A DNA stretch of 45,063 nucleotides, taken from assembly GCA_947471115.1 (NCBI GenBank), contig CANIXX010000003.1:1-45063 (forward strand). Reading direction: 5' to 3'. This DNA comes from Opitutaceae bacterium (GTDB lineage: Bacteria > Verrucomicrobiota > Verrucomicrobiia > Opitutales > Opitutaceae). The translations under genes were made by a program, and so were the position numbers. Below the pieces are notes generated by a model that worked only from the letters and a program-made list of their open reading frames with translations, did no database searches and was not told the origin of the DNA. Below are positions 43,164-45,063 of the stretch, one piece after another (position 1 is the first letter of the stretch; each line of letters opens with the position of its first letter).

Positions 43164-45063
43164 ACCCAACTTTCGAACCTCCACAAATGCCCCCCTGCCG
43201 ACGTCTCGCAACATGGCTGCTCATGGCGGTGCTATCCGCCACGATGTCAGCCGCCGACCTCCCTGCAGTGGTGGGCACCACCGCAGTAAAGGCGGCAGGT
43301 TCGTTCGTCATAAAGGACGAGCAGTTCATGCTCAACGGCCAGCCGTTCGTCTATCGGGCCGGCGAGATTCATCCGGCACGAGTGCCCAAGGAATACTGGC
43401 GGCATCGGCTCCAGATGCTTAAGGCCATGGGCCTAAACACGGTGGGTATCTACCTTTTTTGGAACCAGATAGAATCTACTCCAGGCCAATTTGATTGGAC
43501 GGGCCAGGCGGACTACGCCGAGTTCTGCCGTATCGCCAAAGAAGAGGGGATGTGGGTGGTGTTGCGCCCCGGACCCTATGTCTGCGCGGAATGGGACATG
43601 GGCGGTCATCCCTGGTGGCTGGCCCAAAGCGGATCCATGGAGGTCCGTTCCCGAGACCCCAAATACCTGGAACCAGCGCTGCGATATCTCAAGGAGGTCT
43701 GCCGGGTCCTGGCTCCGCACCAGATCACCCGGGGCGGTTCAATCATTCTTTATCAGGTGGAAAACGAATATTCCAAATCGGATCAGGAGTATCTGTCCTT
43801 GCTGATGAAGGTCGCCACCGACAACGGCATCGAGGTGCCGCTGATCGCCTGCAATCCACCCGGAGATGATGGACGTCGCCTTAAGCTGAACTACCGGGAT
43901 GACCTGTTCCAGACCGTCAATTTCGGACGCGGCAATGCTCAAACGGCCATAGCGACGCTAAAGAAATTCAAGAAGCACGGCCCCTACGCCAACGGAGAAT
44001 TCTACCCCGGCTGGTTCGATTCCTGGGGCCGCAACCACCAGAAGGGTTCGGCGACGTCCAGCCTCAAGGACCTGGATTGGATGATGACCAACCGCATCTC
44101 GTTCAGCATTTACATGGCCCATGGAGGCACCAATTTCGGCCTGTGGGCCTCGGGGGGGGCAGCGCCGATCCGGCCGTTGACTACCAGTTACGACTATGAC
44201 GCGCCGCTCAACGAATCCGGCCAGATTACTGAGAAATACACCCTAATCCGGGACCTGATCACCAAGCATCTGCCGGCTGGTGAAACGCTGCCTCCGGTGC
44301 CTGCGCCGCTGCCCACCATAGCCGTGGAGCCATTCACCCTAACTGCGGTCAGTCCGGTGCTGGAGACCACCACTCCGGCGATCGCGGCCGAGATACCGCA
44401 ATCCATGGAGTTCTACAACCAGGGCCATGGGGCAATCCTCTATCGAACCAAATTGTCCGCCGGACCGGCTGCGGATCTGGTGGTGAAGGACATCCACGAT
44501 TTTGCATGGGTGTTCCTCAACGGGAAGAAGCTGGGGATGATGGATCGCCGGACCGCGTCCTGCACGGTGGCGCTGCCGGAATTGAAAGAGCCGGCCACGC
44601 TGGATATCTTCGTCATGGCGATGGGGCGCGGCAACAGCGGGCAGATCGAACTCAAGGGGGTGATCGCTCCAGTGAAGCGGGGAACCCAGGAGCTAAAGGG
44701 CTGGAGCGTCTTCCCCATGCCGCTGGATGCCGCCCAGTTATCGCGTCTGCGTTTTGCGCCGGGCACCTCGACCAATCCGGCCTTTTATCGTGGCTCCTTC
44801 CAGGTCGCCACGGTGGGTGACACCTTCCTAGATTTTCGCGGATTGGGCCACGGGGTGATGTGGGTGAATGGCCATTGCTTGGGTCGTTACTGGAACATCG
44901 GTCCCCAGCAGACCCTGTATTGCCCCGGTCCCTGGCTGAAAACCGGCACCAACGAAGTGATCATCCTCGAATGCCTGGAGACCGCCGCGCCCCGGATCGC
45001 CGGGCTCAAGGAGGCGATCCTGTCCGAACTCCACAATGAGTTGGATTTCTCCAAGGTAACGTA
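43160..45063 (+). CDS. Glycoside hydrolase family 35, beta-galactosidase, 3' end outside window
   Basis: About 634 codons are visible from the ATG at 43160 to the window edge. A signal peptide (RRLATWLLMAVLSATMSAAD) is followed by the GH35 barrel: FVYRAGEIHPARVP, NTVGIYLFWNQIE and VLRPGPYVCAEWDMGGHPWW. The acid/base Glu203 is in YQVENEYSK and the nucleophile Glu280 is in NGEFYPGWFDSWG. C-terminal beta domains follow (GAILYRTKLSAGP; VMWVNGHCLGRYWNIG). It is closer to classical GH35 enzymes than the copy at 30802. The ATG overlaps the stop of the GH97-like remnant (ATGA), so it may be translated from the remnant's transcript. It should release terminal beta-galactose outside the cytoplasm. Confidence 0.93.
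   Translation, partial: MNPTFEPPQMPPCRRLATWLLMAVLSATMSAADLPAVVGTTAVKAAGSFVIKDEQFMLNGQPFVYRAGEIHPARVPKEYWRHRLQMLKAMGLNTVGIYLFWNQIESTPGQFDWTGQADYAEFCRIAKEEGMWVVLRPGPYVCAEWDMGGHPWWLAQSGSMEVRSRDPKYLEPALRYLKEVCRVLAPHQITRGGSIILYQVENEYSKSDQEYLSLLMKVATDNGIEVPLIACNPPGDDGRRLKLNYRDDLFQTVNFGRGNAQTAIATLKKFKKHGPYANGEFYPGWFDSWGRNHQKGSATSSLKDLDWMMTNRISFSIYMAHGGTNFGLWASGGAAPIRPLTTSYDYDAPLNESGQITEKYTLIRDLITKHLPAGETLPPVPAPLPTIAVEPFTLTAVSPVLETTTPAIAAEIPQSMEFYNQGHGAILYRTKLSAGPAADLVVKDIHDFAWVFLNGKKLGMMDRRTASCTVALPELKEPATLDIFVMAMGRGNSGQIELKGVIAPVKRGTQELKGWSVFPMPLDAAQLSRLRFAPGTSTNPAFYRGSFQVATVGDTFLDFRGLGHGVMWVNGHCLGRYWNIGPQQTLYCPGPWLKTGTNEVIILECLETAAPRIAGLKEAILSELHNELDFSKVT

Noticed and set aside
1-45063. CRISPR array, tRNA or rRNA genes, insertion sequences
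   Set aside because: I looked for regular short repeats, cloverleaf-like sequences with conserved tRNA arms, and transposase motifs, and found none.

Overview
The window looks like a carbohydrate-degradation island from a member of the Verrucomicrobiota, probably Opitutales-like. The signs are a PEP-CTERM protein with autotransporter-associated beta-strand repeats, a very large prepilin-like protein resembling Verru_Chthon cassette protein A, a XylR-type LacI/AraC hybrid regulator, a FucP-type sugar permease, many secreted glycoside hydrolases, no SusC/SusD pair, and translation starts that mostly lack a Shine-Dalgarno sequence. No rRNA, tRNA, CRISPR array, transposase or integrase was recognised.

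Layout. 1-3079 (minus): a GH2 enzyme cut by the window edge and a membrane-anchored von Willebrand A-like protein. 3080-8166 (plus): a GH67/GH20-N-like secreted protein and a PEP-CTERM beta-strand-repeat protein, each preceded by a copy of a diverged repeat of about 355 bp. 8587-15999 (minus): a putative operon with a 1261-residue prepilin-like protein, a 249-residue secreted protein, a GH97 enzyme and a paralogue of the 249-residue protein. 16388-21810 (minus): a three-gene operon with an FAD-dependent oxidoreductase, a GH43/GH117-like beta-propeller and a GH86-like enzyme, divergent from the regulator at 21946-23112. 23224-30282 (minus): a protein of about 2350 residues with PA14, heparinase-like lyase and long beta-strand-repeat regions. 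30802-38042 (plus): GH35, SGNH hydrolase, GH98-like protein and an L-galactose-dehydrogenase-like aldo/keto reductase. 38221-42242 (minus): FucP-like permease and GH2. 42872-45063 (plus): a broken GH97 start and a GH35 cut by the window edge.

How it may work together. Secreted beta-galactosidase-type enzymes (GH2, GH35), GH97, GH86-like, GH43/117-like, GH98-like, a lyase and an esterase-like SGNH protein would take apart a galactose-rich, possibly algal, polysaccharide. The permease and the aldo/keto reductase point to uptake and oxidation of L-galactose or L-fucose, which would fit porphyran-, agar- or fucose-containing glycans. This substrate assignment is inference, and no sulfatase is present in the window.

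The most interesting signals are in the noncoding DNA: a recurrent TTGCGTGAAAA-type motif next to several carbohydrate genes, diverged promoter modules reused in front of different genes, several signal-peptide or gene-start remnants beside promoters, and long G/C homopolymers, one of them directly in front of the likely start codon of the giant lyase. Identities, GC contents and homology calls were judged by eye and memory; nothing was computed or searched.
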